DNA from: Gammaproteobacteria bacterium
Lineage (GTDB): Bacteria; Pseudomonadota; Gammaproteobacteria; Steroidobacterales; UBA11654
Assembly (NCBI GenBank): GCA_029941465.1
Contig: JAPYQN010000006.1
Location: forward strand, 1 to 56,416
Length of the DNA stretch: 56,416 bases
Direction: 5' to 3'
Shown here piece after piece: positions 8,536 to 17,085 of this stretch. The notes under the pieces were generated by a model. That model saw only the letters and a list, made by a program, of their open reading frames with translations. It was not told the DNA's origin and ran no database searches. Every line of letters starts with the position of its first letter. Position 1 is the first letter of the stretch. The position numbers and the translations under genes were made by a program.

Positions 8536-9456
8536 TTAATAAATTGATAAATCCTGCCCTAAAGAAACGTTTCCTGAATAGTTAGCCTGCACTTCATCTA
8601 TGATCTCCTCTTCTGTTGAACCCCAAAAGAGAACATGTGTCAGAACCAATAACTTTGGTTGAGCTTCATTAGCAATATCAGCCAGCTCTTTCGTAGAAGT
8701 ATGGTGAGAGGCATGATATTTTTTCCAAACTTCTGATCTGCGATTAAATCCAGCTTGTGAATATACCTCATGCACTAAAATATCTATACCTTTACTCATT
8801 TCAATTAACTTCTTACTCGGGGCTGTGTCCCCAGAAACAACAATAGTTTTATCCTTTGTAATAAATTTATACCCAAAAGCGTCAGTCCATGTCCCATGGT
8901 TAACTTTGAATGCTATCACTTCAATCAGTTCATCTTGATAAATAATACCTTCATTAATTTCTATTGCTTCAACCTTCCAACCATCAATATTGGTAGGTTC
9001 TAATCCTTCAATACGATAATCAATGTCTTTGCTGTATGCCTTAATAATATCCTGGGTCATCTGATTGAGTCCTTTGGGACCAAAAACTTTTAAGGGAGTG
9101 GATCTTTCTAACACCCAAGGAGTTAATATTAGATCTGGATAACCAGCCGTATGATCAGAATGTAAATGGGTTAAAAATGCTACTTTAAGATTTTTTGGAT
9201 TTAATGCCTCTATTGAACCTCCCCAATCTTCTGATACAGCAGCTGCTTGTCTAACAACACCGGGGCCAAAATCAACCAGATATGATTGCCCTCCTGTAAT
9301 AATTGCTAAGGCAGGCCCTGATCTATTTGGGTTAGCATTAGGTGTTCCAGTTCCTAAAAGAACTAACTCAGTTTGAATATTCTGTGACTTAAGGGGTAAG
9401 CACGGAATTAACATAAAAAGAAGAGTCAAAACTAATTGTTCATTGCGAATAGTCAT
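8536..9456 (-). CDS. Exported metallo-beta-lactamase-fold hydrolase (RNase Z/arylsulfatase-like)
   Basis: 306 residues with a signal peptide (hydrophobic 8-22, probable cleavage after LKS). The metal-binding motif THLHSDH gives His97, His99, Asp101 and His102. Further ligands are expected in VSGDTAPS (Asp, about 208) and LTHVLFWG (His, about 275). Overall the layout (LGTGTPNANPNRSGPA at the N-terminus, ligands in the same order) matches the ElaC/RNase Z-like and secreted arylsulfatase/phosphodiesterase branch of the superfamily. The signal peptide argues against tRNA processing. Substrate unknown. Its start overlaps the stop of a 46-residue gene by 4 bp (ATGA). Confidence 0.83.
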   Translation of the reverse strand: MTIRNEQLVLTLLFMLIPCLPLKSQNIQTELVLLGTGTPNANPNRSGPALAIITGGQSYLVDFGPGVVRQAAAVSEDWGGSIEALNPKNLKVAFLTHLHSDHTAGYPDLILTPWVLERSTPLKVFGPKGLNQMTQDIIKAYSKDIDYRIEGLEPTNIDGWKVEAIEINEGIIYQDELIEVIAFKVNHGTWTDAFGYKFITKDKTIVVSGDTAPSKKLIEMSKGIDILVHEVYSQAGFNRRSEVWKKYHASHHTSTKELADIANEAQPKLLVLTHVLFWGSTEEEIIDEVQANYSGNVSLGQDLSIY

Positions 9457-9593
9457 ACATCCTCTTTAATCAATTCATCTATTTGTTTTTTTGATTTCTT
9501 TCTTTCATAACGTTTCTTACTTATATGTTTTTTTGTAGTAGCAAAATCGGGTATATTTTTTCTGGGTTTTAGATTTTTATCTTTTTCGTTCAT
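9453..9593 (-). CDS. 46-residue highly basic small protein (unknown function)
   Basis: The 133-bp gap between the cytochrome and hydrolase genes is a complete ORF: ATG at 9593, stop TGA at 9455-9453. It starts in an ATGA overlap with the cytochrome stop and ends in another ATGA overlap with the hydrolase start, a pattern unlikely by chance. The product starts MNEKDKNLKPRKN, contains KKHISKKRYERKKSKK, and ends in a short acidic-basic helix (IDELIKEDV). About one third of residues are Lys or Arg; there is no signal peptide or membrane segment. I do not recognise it. It may bind nucleic acid or a partner protein, or its translation may simply couple the two flanking genes. Confidence 0.7.
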   Translation of the reverse strand: MNEKDKNLKPRKNIPDFATTKKHISKKRYERKKSKKQIDELIKEDV

Positions 9594-10633
9594 TGCATTT
9601 CTTTGATCCACTGATAAATCAGTTCAACACCTTCTTTATGCATAATAGAACGGCCTGATTCTGGCATCATAATATCAGGTGAATTAGACATCATCCTATA
9701 AAGTAGTATAGATTCATCAGGATGTCCTGGAACTATTGAATAATCTAATTCACCACTACCCCTTCCTGTTGCAACAGGACTCTTAAATACGCCAAGTTGC
9801 TTATTTCTATTTTCTTTATAGTTTAAATACAAGCCAGAATTACTTGCAGATCCAGTAACTGAATGACAGTGGCCGCAATTAATAGCTAAATAAGCACGGG
9901 CTCTTTTATCAATTGGTTGTGAGGTGTCTAAATAATCTGCAACAGGCATCTTATTCTCCGAATATGATTTAATATATCCAAGCTCTGACCATTTCATCAA
10001 CTGATTCATAGTTCCATCATCATAATTGTAATTCGTGTTTAGATTTCTAGGCTTAGGGCCAATAGGAACAATTGCTTCATCTTTTAAATGACATTCTTTG
10101 CATTGGTTCTTATTTGGAACTCGATAGCGAATATTTGTTTTTTTACCTTCACTATTAATGTAAGTGGCTGGGACTGTTTTACCTGCTACTTTGAGTTCAG
10201 CCTCTTCACCATCATTATCCCAAACATAGGCATATGTCTCCCATCCTGATTCCTTTCTTATTAATAATCTTGTTTCAATTAAATGCCGATTCAACGGAGG
10301 CTCCAATGCTGTGACATAAGAAAAGGTTTTTATTAATGTTGAACCAATTGGAAAATTAAACACTGAATCAGCTTCATGAGTTGCAAATCGTCCCTTAGGA
10401 ATATAAACAAAACGGTGTTTATCAGCATAATCAGAAAAAAGAGGTGTAATTAGATCATAAGGGAGTACTCCTGGAGCTGGATTTTGTTGCTTTTGATTCA
10501 GAAAAAAACCGTATTGTGAGAGATATTTTGGTGGAATATCAGAAAGAATTATGTCGTCATTCACCATAGAGTAAAGATTGAAAGGAGTTATAAATAAGAT
10601 CATTATTAATCTTAATAAAATCTTATTTAACAT
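9590..10633 (-). CDS. Exported diheme c-type cytochrome family protein (TIGR03806/SO2930-like)
   Basis: 347 residues from the ATG at 10633. I chose this over ATG 10684 because that one overlaps the upstream gene, and because the later start puts a signal peptide directly at the N-terminus (MLNKILLRLIMILF) and a 4-bp spacing after the upstream stop. Two heme-attachment motifs are seen: CKECH at about 178-182 and CGHCH at about 253-257. The N-terminal half has conserved-looking segments (PLFSDYADKHRFVYIP, WDNDGEEAEL). From memory this family occurs regularly as a two-gene pair with a parallel beta-helix protein (TIGR03805), exactly the arrangement here. The function of the pair is unknown; it acts in the periplasm or at the cell surface. 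Confidence 0.85.
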   Translation of the reverse strand: MLNKILLRLIMILFITPFNLYSMVNDDIILSDIPPKYLSQYGFFLNQKQQNPAPGVLPYDLITPLFSDYADKHRFVYIPKGRFATHEADSVFNFPIGSTLIKTFSYVTALEPPLNRHLIETRLLIRKESGWETYAYVWDNDGEEAELKVAGKTVPATYINSEGKKTNIRYRVPNKNQCKECHLKDEAIVPIGPKPRNLNTNYNYDDGTMNQLMKWSELGYIKSYSENKMPVADYLDTSQPIDKRARAYLAINCGHCHSVTGSASNSGLYLNYKENRNKQLGVFKSPVATGRGSGELDYSIVPGHPDESILLYRMMSNSPDIMMPESGRSIMHKEGVELIYQWIKEMQ

Positions 10634-10637
10634 TTCT

Positions 10638-11909
10638 TTATTCAGAGAAATTAATAACCACGGGTTGTAAAGGTTTAACCTCATGATTATAAGGTGTTTG
10701 ATCTGTGGAAATAGGATTAGGTAATGAGAACATATATCGAATAGGCCTAATCGTTAAAAATGTTGCATCACCATTATTATTTAATATTAATTTATCCTCT
10801 TCAGGTTGACCAAAAATTACTTGCGTTAAAGGTAACACTCCATCCCAAAATATATCTGTCATTTTTCCCTCAGACAACTCATAAAGAATCGCAGCTATTT
10901 CTTTATCGGTATCAGGATTAAAACCACTGTTGCTAAAGTTATTATCATGAATTTGTACTGATTTTGGGTGAGGATAATATTGACTATTGGTGTATCTGTC
11001 TTGTCCCTTTTCATGATCTAGTTCATCAGTAAAAACTTGATCATTAGAGTCGCTAAAACTAACGATGGCTATATTAACTGTGCCATTGTCTGCAATATTA
11101 TTATTAAAAATTTCAACATCAGAGTTAGCCATAACAATAACACCTGTGCCTCTTGGTACTTCGCCAACAATATTCCCTTCAGGGGCAAAATTATCAGTGT
11201 TGTTATTGTTAATTTGATTATTAAAAACCCGAATATGATGACCACCCTGTTGTGGTAAATCAGGAAGATCAAAAACTAAAATTCCCCCTGTATTATTCTG
11301 AGCAGTATTATTATGAACATCAGCATAATATGAATTTTCAATTTCTATTCCAGCAACATTGTATTCTGCCAAAGAATTTCTCACGATAATATTTTGTGAT
11401 TGGCCAACGTATATCCCTGCATCTGAAGCACCAATTGCAATACATCCATCAATTAAGACATTTTTAGAGTCCACTGGATATAGTCCGTAAGCACCGTTCA
11501 TTGAGTTAGGTCCACCGGTCCATTCTGTTCTTATATTAATAAATGAAATTCCATTTGAACCTTTCGATTTAATTGCATCCCCTTTGGTATTAATAATTGC
11601 AAAATCTTTTAATAAGACATCACTAGAAGTAACCATTAATCCCTGAGCACCAGTCATTTGATTGCTAAAATCAAGCACAGTGTTTCGGTGTCCAGTACCT
11701 TTCAGACTTAGCCCATCAACATCCAGAGAAAGGCCATCTTCTATTATGTACACCCCGGTTGTAAGCTGTATTTCATCGCCTGGTTTTGCTAGGATCATTG
11801 CTTCTTGGATTTGTTCCTGAGCATTCTCGCTGGGTGGGATAATAATAATTTCTGAGAAAGCATTAAAGCTGACTAATAATGAAATTAAATGTATTAGAAA
11901 AATTCGCAT
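10638..11909 (-). CDS. Exported right-handed parallel beta-helix protein (TIGR03805-like), partner of the diheme cytochrome
   Basis: 423 residues: signal peptide 1-19 (ends AFSE), then AILAKPGDEIQLTTGVY-type start of a pectate-lyase-like solenoid, and repeated turns of about 22-25 residues rich in Asn and Gly (for example NVLIDGCIAIG, NIIVRNSLAEYN, YADVHNNTAQNN, IRVFNNQINNNN) across about 55-330. Such Asn ladders stack inside beta-helices. A C-terminal part after 330 lacks the repeat. The proteins bind or cleave polysaccharide in other families, but I see no pectate-lyase catalytic pattern. The gene is first of the pair with the cytochrome (4 bp gap) and follows the M2 peptidase gene by 39 bp. 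Confidence 0.85.
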   Translation of the reverse strand: MRIFLIHLISLLVSFNAFSEIIIIPPSENAQEQIQEAMILAKPGDEIQLTTGVYIIEDGLSLDVDGLSLKGTGHRNTVLDFSNQMTGAQGLMVTSSDVLLKDFAIINTKGDAIKSKGSNGISFINIRTEWTGGPNSMNGAYGLYPVDSKNVLIDGCIAIGASDAGIYVGQSQNIIVRNSLAEYNVAGIEIENSYYADVHNNTAQNNTGGILVFDLPDLPQQGGHHIRVFNNQINNNNTDNFAPEGNIVGEVPRGTGVIVMANSDVEIFNNNIADNGTVNIAIVSFSDSNDQVFTDELDHEKGQDRYTNSQYYPHPKSVQIHDNNFSNSGFNPDTDKEIAAILYELSEGKMTDIFWDGVLPLTQVIFGQPEEDKLILNNNGDATFLTIRPIRYMFSLPNPISTDQTPYNHEVKPLQPVVINFSE

Positions 11910-11948
11910 AAAAAAATATTTAGAACTCAGAGTAAGAATTATTGATTG

Positions 11949-13757
11949 CTACCACCCACAAGCTCTGCCTTCATTTTCCTGATCTAGCCACTGTTTTAAA
12001 GGGGCATAATAATTTAGCATTGCTTTGCCACTTAGTTCTTTATCATCAATCATAGCCTCCAATGCCTCTTGCCAAGGTTTGCTTTGTCCAAGACTTAACA
12101 TCGATCTTAATTTTTCACCAGCTAATTCATTACCGTATATTGAACATTCATGAAGTGGCCCATCAAATCCAATTGAATTACAAAGTGATTCATGAAATTG
12201 ATATTGCAATATCCTTGCTAAATAATATCGAGTATAGGGTGTATTGCCGGGTATATGATATTTCGCACCAGGATCAAAAGCATCAGAAGGCCGATCAATT
12301 GGAGCTTGAATTCCTTGATATTTTTCCCTTAATTCCCACCAATAATCATTAAGTTCTTGATCATTTAGTTTGCCATCAAAAACAGCCATCCTCCACTTAT
12401 CAAGCATCAAAGTCCAAGGAACTCCTACAACGCCATCAAGAGCTTGTTTCATTAATAATGATATTCCATTTCGCTTAGCTTCAGCTGATTCTTCAGGGGT
12501 TATAAAATTTATTTTCTCTAGATAATTTGGCGTAATAGATAACGATAAAAGATCACCAACAGCCTCATGAAAACCATCGTTAGCTCCACTCTGAAAGATC
12601 TCAGGTAGATCTGAGTAAGCTTGATAGTAGAAAATATGGCCGAGTTCATGATGGATAGTAATAAAATCTTCTTCATTTTTTTGGATACACATTTTGATTC
12701 TGAGATCTTTATTTTGAGTATCTATATCCCAAGCACTTGCATGACATACTACATTTCGATCTTGAGGTTTTGTAAACAATGATCTTTGCCAAAAAGTTTC
12801 TGGAAGTTTATCGAAACCAAGTGATAAAAAAAAGTTTTCTGCAATCTCAACCATTTCTGTCTCTGATAAATTCTTTTCCAAGATAATATTAGTCAAGTCA
12901 ATAGAAGTGCTCTCTTCCTCTTCATAAACCAGATCAAAAATATTAGACCATGACTGAGCCCACATATTACCTAGAACATGAGCTGGCATGGGTTCATTCA
13001 ATGGTATCACTGAGTCACCATAAATCTGATTGAGTTCAGCCCTAACATGACATTGAAGTGCTTCATACAATGGTTGGATATCTTCATACACATTATCAAC
13101 CATGATCGCAAAGTCTTCGCTCGGCATATCGTATTTACTAAACCATAAATCAGAGAGGCCGCTATAACCTAAATCCTTTGAGCCTTGATTACCTATATCA
13201 ACCATCCTTAAATATTTGTCTTTCATTGGCTTCCCTATCTCTCGCCAACCAGACCAAGCTTTTAAAAGCTCATTTGGATCCCTAGAGCTATCAATAATAT
13301 TTTCAAATGCTTCAAGATCATAACAGTCATCCTCTGTAAAACAGTGCTGCCCAGTTCCATACATAGCTTCGAGTTCAGTCATAATTATAGAAAGTTCACC
13401 AGCCAGCTCTTCATTAAGAGGTGGCGGCATAACAAAACCATTTTTTATTAGATTTAGCGCCCTTCTATCAAGGGCTTCCAATTCAATATCATCAAATGTG
13501 GCAGCAATTCTAGCTTCTTCAAGTCCTTTAAGGGTATAACGCTTACTATAATCAGCAGCAACAACTTGTGAATCATGAGTAATAAAATTAGAGGAGATCC
13601 AAAAAGCTGAAGAAATTACAGGACCCTCAGTGGTTGCTATTTTTTGATATTCAGTTAAGAAATCCTTAGCTTGTTCTGCTGTTGGTCTTTGTTGATCATC
13701 CGTTGTGCATCCAATCAGGACTGCAAATAAAAAAAGGAATGTTATAGCTCTATTCAT
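11949..13757 (-). CDS. Peptidyl-dipeptidase A, peptidase family M2 (ACE-like), lipoprotein
   Basis: 602 residues with a lipobox LIGC; Cys17 would be lipidated, so the enzyme is probably anchored facing the periplasm. The zinc motif HHELGH gives His370, Glu371 and His374, and FHEAVGD gives Glu398 as third ligand, the gluzincin pattern of angiotensin-converting enzyme. Length matches a single ACE domain. The family removes C-terminal dipeptides from peptides, suggesting uptake of environmental peptides as nutrients. The gene follows tRNA-Ser on the same strand by about 47 bp and may be cotranscribed with the downstream beta-helix gene. Confidence 0.93.
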   Translation of the reverse strand: MNRAITFLFLFAVLIGCTTDDQQRPTAEQAKDFLTEYQKIATTEGPVISSAFWISSNFITHDSQVVAADYSKRYTLKGLEEARIAATFDDIELEALDRRALNLIKNGFVMPPPLNEELAGELSIIMTELEAMYGTGQHCFTEDDCYDLEAFENIIDSSRDPNELLKAWSGWREIGKPMKDKYLRMVDIGNQGSKDLGYSGLSDLWFSKYDMPSEDFAIMVDNVYEDIQPLYEALQCHVRAELNQIYGDSVIPLNEPMPAHVLGNMWAQSWSNIFDLVYEEEESTSIDLTNIILEKNLSETEMVEIAENFFLSLGFDKLPETFWQRSLFTKPQDRNVVCHASAWDIDTQNKDLRIKMCIQKNEEDFITIHHELGHIFYYQAYSDLPEIFQSGANDGFHEAVGDLLSLSITPNYLEKINFITPEESAEAKRNGISLLMKQALDGVVGVPWTLMLDKWRMAVFDGKLNDQELNDYWWELREKYQGIQAPIDRPSDAFDPGAKYHIPGNTPYTRYYLARILQYQFHESLCNSIGFDGPLHECSIYGNELAGEKLRSMLSLGQSKPWQEALEAMIDDKELSGKAMLNYYAPLKQWLDQENEGRACGW

Positions 13758-13804
13758 AATAATGATTATCTTATCAGAAGAGGGATTTTCTTAATACTAG
13801 GTTC

Positions 13805-13895
13805 TGGCGGAGAGGGAGGGATTCGAACCCCCGGATAGCTATTAACCATCAACGGTTTTCAAGACCGCCGCATTCGACCGCTCTGCCACCTCTCC
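13805..13895 (-). tRNA. tRNA-Ser (anticodon TGA)
   Basis: Reading the minus strand from 13895, the sequence folds as a class II tRNA. The acceptor stem GGAGAGG pairs with CCTCTCC, discriminator G, and CCA is encoded at 13807-13805. The D-arm, anticodon loop CTTGAAA with anticodon TGA, a long variable arm and the T-loop GTTCGAATC are all present. Length is 91 nt including CCA. It decodes UCA. It sits between the M2 peptidase gene and the decayed adhesin segment. Confidence 0.96.
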
Positions 13896-13991
13896 TATAT
13901 TTTTAATACTCGTATTTTATAGAGGTTTCTACAAATATCATACTATCTCATATTCTCAGCTTCATATTTGACCATCCGTAATTGACCAATA

Positions 13992-14672
13992 CTATCCCAA
14001 TTCCGAGGTTACAATTAAAATAGTATCGTCCAGCATGGTATTACAATTATCCAAAAATGGAAGATCAGTAATTGAATACACTTTTACCATTGAAGGTTCT
14101 AGGGGTTGTTGAGCTAGGCTAACTGGATCATCCTCATCCATCATCAATGTATTCTGGTAATCCATGGCAACGAGTGGGGTTGGATCAATCAGTTCGGTGA
14201 GTAAATCCAGAGCATCTTCTGCTGACAAAAGGAAAGGTAAACTGGTAACCGGTGCACTTTCCGGCAGGACAATATCCTCAATCGATCTTCCGGTTTCGAT
14301 TAAACCTAGTGGGTTGTGTTCTGATGCAATTTCGTTGACATCGTCATCATTCGCTGAGTCAATTTGATCAAACTGTTCACGTTCAACTCTACCGGATCCT
14401 AAGCTTCGTCCAGACTCAAGGCTGTCACGGACTCTAATCACACATAACTCAGTGGCACGTCCGCCGTAACCATCGCTGACCGTGATTTCAACCAGATAGT
14501 AGTTGTCCTAATCGCTGTCCTAAGGGTTCTCATAATCAGGAGCATTTTTAAAACTCAAAGCCCCGGCACTGGCATCGATGACAAAGAGGGTTTGATCCGC
14601 ACCACCGGTGATGGAATAAGTGAAGGTATCGCCATCACCATCGGTGACCATAATGTTTGCTACTGCAGTGGT
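13992..14672 (-). pseudogene. Decayed fragment of a cadherin/VCBS-type surface adhesin
   Basis: One minus-strand frame reads like a cadherin-type repeat: TTAVANIMVTDGDGDTFTYSI, then DQTLFVIDASAGALSFKNAPDYENP, then after two stops DNYYLVEITVSDGYGG. Two in-frame TAG codons interrupt it at 14522-14520 and 14510-14508, 12 bases apart, in the linker where intact repeats typically read NP-x-DSDG-x. After the repeat the frame stays open for about 150 residues of Asp/Glu/Pro/Leu-rich sequence with no recognised domain and ends at 13992. There is no start codon or signal peptide of its own. G+C is near 48%, above the neighbourhood. I read this as the internal or C-terminal remnant of a large imported adhesin. 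TAG is a normal stop elsewhere in this window, so recoding is unlikely. Confidence 0.7.
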
Positions 14673-14866
14673 GTTGTATGAAATTTCAACTCTCCTTTCA
14701 TCACTATAGCTTGAGTGGGTAGCATTAAAATAGTGGCTTTTCCGCTGCCTGTGGATTTTTGGCAATCTACACAATGACAATGATGTGAAGAGATTAGATT
14801 GTACTTATTAAATTCATACTTTACGGTTCCACACAGGCAACCACCTGATTCACATTCATCACTCAT
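14672..14866 (-). pseudogene. Truncated GFA/CENP-V domain gene (glutathione-dependent formaldehyde-activating enzyme-like)
   Basis: An ATG at 14866 with AGGAG 7-11 bases upstream opens MSDECESGGCLCGTVKYEF, then HHCHCVDCQKSTGSG, matching the zinc-binding CxxG and CHCxxC motifs of the GFA fold. The frame keeps family resemblance to about KGELKFHT and then stops at 14660, so only about 65 of the usual 110-140 residues remain. The sequence is joined in a different frame to the adhesin fragment, with the junction near 14665-14685 by eye. The second half of the GFA domain is absent. A small truncated product could still be made because the start signals are intact. Confidence 0.72.
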
Positions 14867-14980
14867 TTTTAACTCCTTTTTCATATAGCTCTCCTTACCT
14901 ATTCTATTCAACTGTGTTCCTTCACTATTAATATTAGTTTAACTATAAAAAATAAAAAATACTGATAGGATATTTTTTTA

Positions 14981-14996
14981 TAGAATAGTTATTCTA
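14981..14996. promoter_or_regulatory. Inverted repeat TAGAATA-GT-TATTCTA, possible operator
   Basis: A perfect 7-bp inverted repeat with a 2-base centre sits 21-36 bp before the MFS transporter ATG and between it and the divergent truncated GFA gene. Its position overlaps where the promoter or transcription start of the transporter is expected, so a repressor site is plausible. No regulator gene is adjacent, and in AT-rich DNA such palindromes also arise by chance. Confidence 0.35.
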
Positions 14997-15016
14997 ATAC
15001 AATTGGTTTCCTTATC

Positions 15017-16594
15017 ATGACAGAAAAAACCTATCCTAAAGTTGGTGGTAGATCAGCAAAAATAGCCTTAGTTCTCTTAGTTATCGTCTACATTTTTAAT
15101 TTTGTTGACCGTCAAATACTCTCTGTTCTTGCAGAAGACATAAAAGCAGATCTAAATATTACTGATAGTGATTTAGGGTTTTTATTCGGAACAGCTTTTG
15201 CTGTTTTTTATTCCATTTTTGGAATACCACTTGGGAAACTTGCTGACTCTTGGTCAAGAAAAAATCTACTTAGCATAGGCTTAGCCACATGGAGCTTGAT
15301 GACAGTTCTCTCTGGAACAGCAAAATCATTCAGCACTCTTTCGATATATAGAATTGGTGTTGGTATTGGCGAATCTTCTGCGAGTCCAGCCTCCTATTCT
15401 ATTCTTTCAGATTATTTCTCACCCAAAATCAGGTCAACAATACTATCAATCTATTCAAGCGGTGTTTATTTAGGTGCAGGAATTGGTCTATTTCTTGGTG
15501 GCTGGATTGTTGAACTATGGACCAATACATTTCCTGATCCGAGTCTAGCCCCATTAGGTTTAAAAGGTTGGCAAGCAGCATTTATGTTGGTTGGATTACC
15601 TGGGATTATTCTGGCATGCTTTACCTGGCGTATTAAAGAACCAAAAAGAGGTGGTAGCGAGGGTATTGAATCTCCTCAGGTATCCTCACCATTTAAATCA
15701 ATGCTAGATGAGTTTATTGGCATGTCGCCTTTAATCATTTTTCAGGATAAATCACCACAAAAAGCTTTAATTATTAATCTAGTTACTGCTTCTTTGATCA
15801 GTTTGACTTGTTACGGATTATATCTAATAACAAATGATCTTATACAGTGGCTTGCCTTTGGCGTAGGGTCTTATCTGTTAAGTTGCTGGATTCAAGGTCT
15901 GAAAAATAGAGACCCAATAACCTTTGGTTTAATTTTCAAAACAAAATCTTTAATTTTTGCCGTCATCGGTTTCCCGTTTATTGCATTTGTTACCTATTCA
16001 ATGGCAGCCTTCGGCCCAGCTTTTTATATGCGTAATTTTGGTATTAGCGAGGGAGAAGTTGCCACTATTCTTGGTTTAATAACTGCAGTATCAGGAACAG
16101 TTGGAGTGATACTTGGCGGTTATGTCGGAGATAAATTAAGAAAAAAATACATAAACGGTCGTCTCTATGTTGGCTTCATGGTTATAGCTATAGCAATACC
16201 GACTGGCCTAGGTCTTTTGTTTTCTGAATCACTTAAAATGTCATACTTATATTATTCAATCTTTCAAATTGCTACCCCGTTATGGGTAGGCATCGCGCCG
16301 ACCACAGTGTCAGACCTAGTGTTACCAAGAATGAGAGGAGTCGCTGGAGCTTTTTATATTCTTATGGTTAGTATGTTAGGGCTAGCCCTTGGGCCATATA
16401 CTATAGGTAAATTAAGTGATATTTTTTACACGAATGGATACAACGAAGCTGTGGCTTTAAAATATGCTCTAGCATGGGGTTTATCAGCTCTTTCAATCGC
16501 CTTCATAGCTTTAATTATATCGTGTTACTACCTGCCGAAAGAAGAACCCACAAAACTTGAGCGTGCTAAAGCTCTTGGGGAATCAATAGATTAG
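15017..16594 (+). CDS. Major facilitator superfamily transporter (spinster-like)
   Basis: 525 residues with about 12 hydrophobic helices. The N-terminal part fits the spinster-type MFS group: NFVDRQILSVLAEDIKADL at about 27-45, GIPLGKLADSWSRKNLL at about 73 (loop 2-3 motif) and GVGIGESSASPASYSILSDYF at about 118. A long extra cytoplasmic/transmembrane insertion between helices 6 and 7 (about 225-300) is typical of this branch. Substrate cannot be read from the sequence; relatives handle organic acids, sugars or lipids. The 3' end overlaps the convergent thioesterase gene by 29 bp. Confidence 0.88.
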   Translation: MTEKTYPKVGGRSAKIALVLLVIVYIFNFVDRQILSVLAEDIKADLNITDSDLGFLFGTAFAVFYSIFGIPLGKLADSWSRKNLLSIGLATWSLMTVLSGTAKSFSTLSIYRIGVGIGESSASPASYSILSDYFSPKIRSTILSIYSSGVYLGAGIGLFLGGWIVELWTNTFPDPSLAPLGLKGWQAAFMLVGLPGIILACFTWRIKEPKRGGSEGIESPQVSSPFKSMLDEFIGMSPLIIFQDKSPQKALIINLVTASLISLTCYGLYLITNDLIQWLAFGVGSYLLSCWIQGLKNRDPITFGLIFKTKSLIFAVIGFPFIAFVTYSMAAFGPAFYMRNFGISEGEVATILGLITAVSGTVGVILGGYVGDKLRKKYINGRLYVGFMVIAIAIPTGLGLLFSESLKMSYLYYSIFQIATPLWVGIAPTTVSDLVLPRMRGVAGAFYILMVSMLGLALGPYTIGKLSDIFYTNGYNEAVALKYALAWGLSALSIAFIALIISCYYLPKEEPTKLERAKALGESID

Positions 16595-17078
16595 ATTTTT
16601 TATTTGTAACACTTAATCTTAAATCAAAATTAATAGAGCCTTTGTGACAATGCTCTACTGATACTGCTTCTACTTTTTGAAGAAGTGTTTGAGGCATATT
16701 CATAGTCCGACGTTGAGTCATATCAATATGAGCCACAATGGTTTCTGATATGGATGACAATTCTTCATCTTCGTTTAATAAAACACCCACTACATGTATT
16801 AATTTATGATTGTAATTATGAATCCTAAACCTAGGATATATGTTATCACCTTCAAGAAATTCATTTAAATATCTAATGTTGTCCTCGATAGCAAAACATG
16901 AAAAACCCTGAGTAAAATAATCTTGAGTAAACCCTAATGACTCAAATAGAGATCGAGAATAGACATCAAAAGTTTCAAGATAATAGCTAACATTCATATG
17001 ACCATTAATATCACACATATTGGCTGTCACTTTCTTTGATGGGGCTTTGTAGGGAAACACTTCTTTTAAGCGACTCAT
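16566..17078 (-). CDS. Hotdog-fold acyl-CoA thioesterase-like protein
   Basis: 170 residues. The motif DINGHMNVSYYLETFDVYS at about 23-41 resembles the 4-hydroxybenzoyl-CoA thioesterase pattern (Asp...GHMNN...Y), with the Asp as likely catalytic residue; an EDNIRYLNEF strand follows. Length is slightly above a single hotdog domain (about 140). It would hydrolyse an acyl or betainyl-type CoA thioester in the cytoplasm. It forms a pair with the second hotdog gene (7 bp gap) and converges on the transporter gene with a 29-bp overlap of coding ends. Confidence 0.75.
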   Translation of the reverse strand: MSRLKEVFPYKAPSKKVTANMCDINGHMNVSYYLETFDVYSRSLFESLGFTQDYFTQGFSCFAIEDNIRYLNEFLEGDNIYPRFRIHNYNHKLIHVVGVLLNEDEELSSISETIVAHIDMTQRRTMNMPQTLLQKVEAVSVEHCHKGSINFDLRLSVTNKKSNLLIPQEL

Positions 17079-17085
17079 AAATATT

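Noticed and set aside
14508-14522. Two closely spaced in-frame TAG codons as possible amber recoding (suppression or pyrrolysine-like)
   Set aside because: TAG ends normal genes in this window (for example the polymerase gene at 5079-5081 and lolA), no recoding machinery is seen, and the surrounding gene lacks a start, so decay explains it better.
13805-14866. tRNA-Ser as integration site of a genomic island
   Set aside because: The foreign-looking segment lies on the 5' side of the tRNA, no integrase is present, and I found no direct repeat of the tRNA 3' end nearby.
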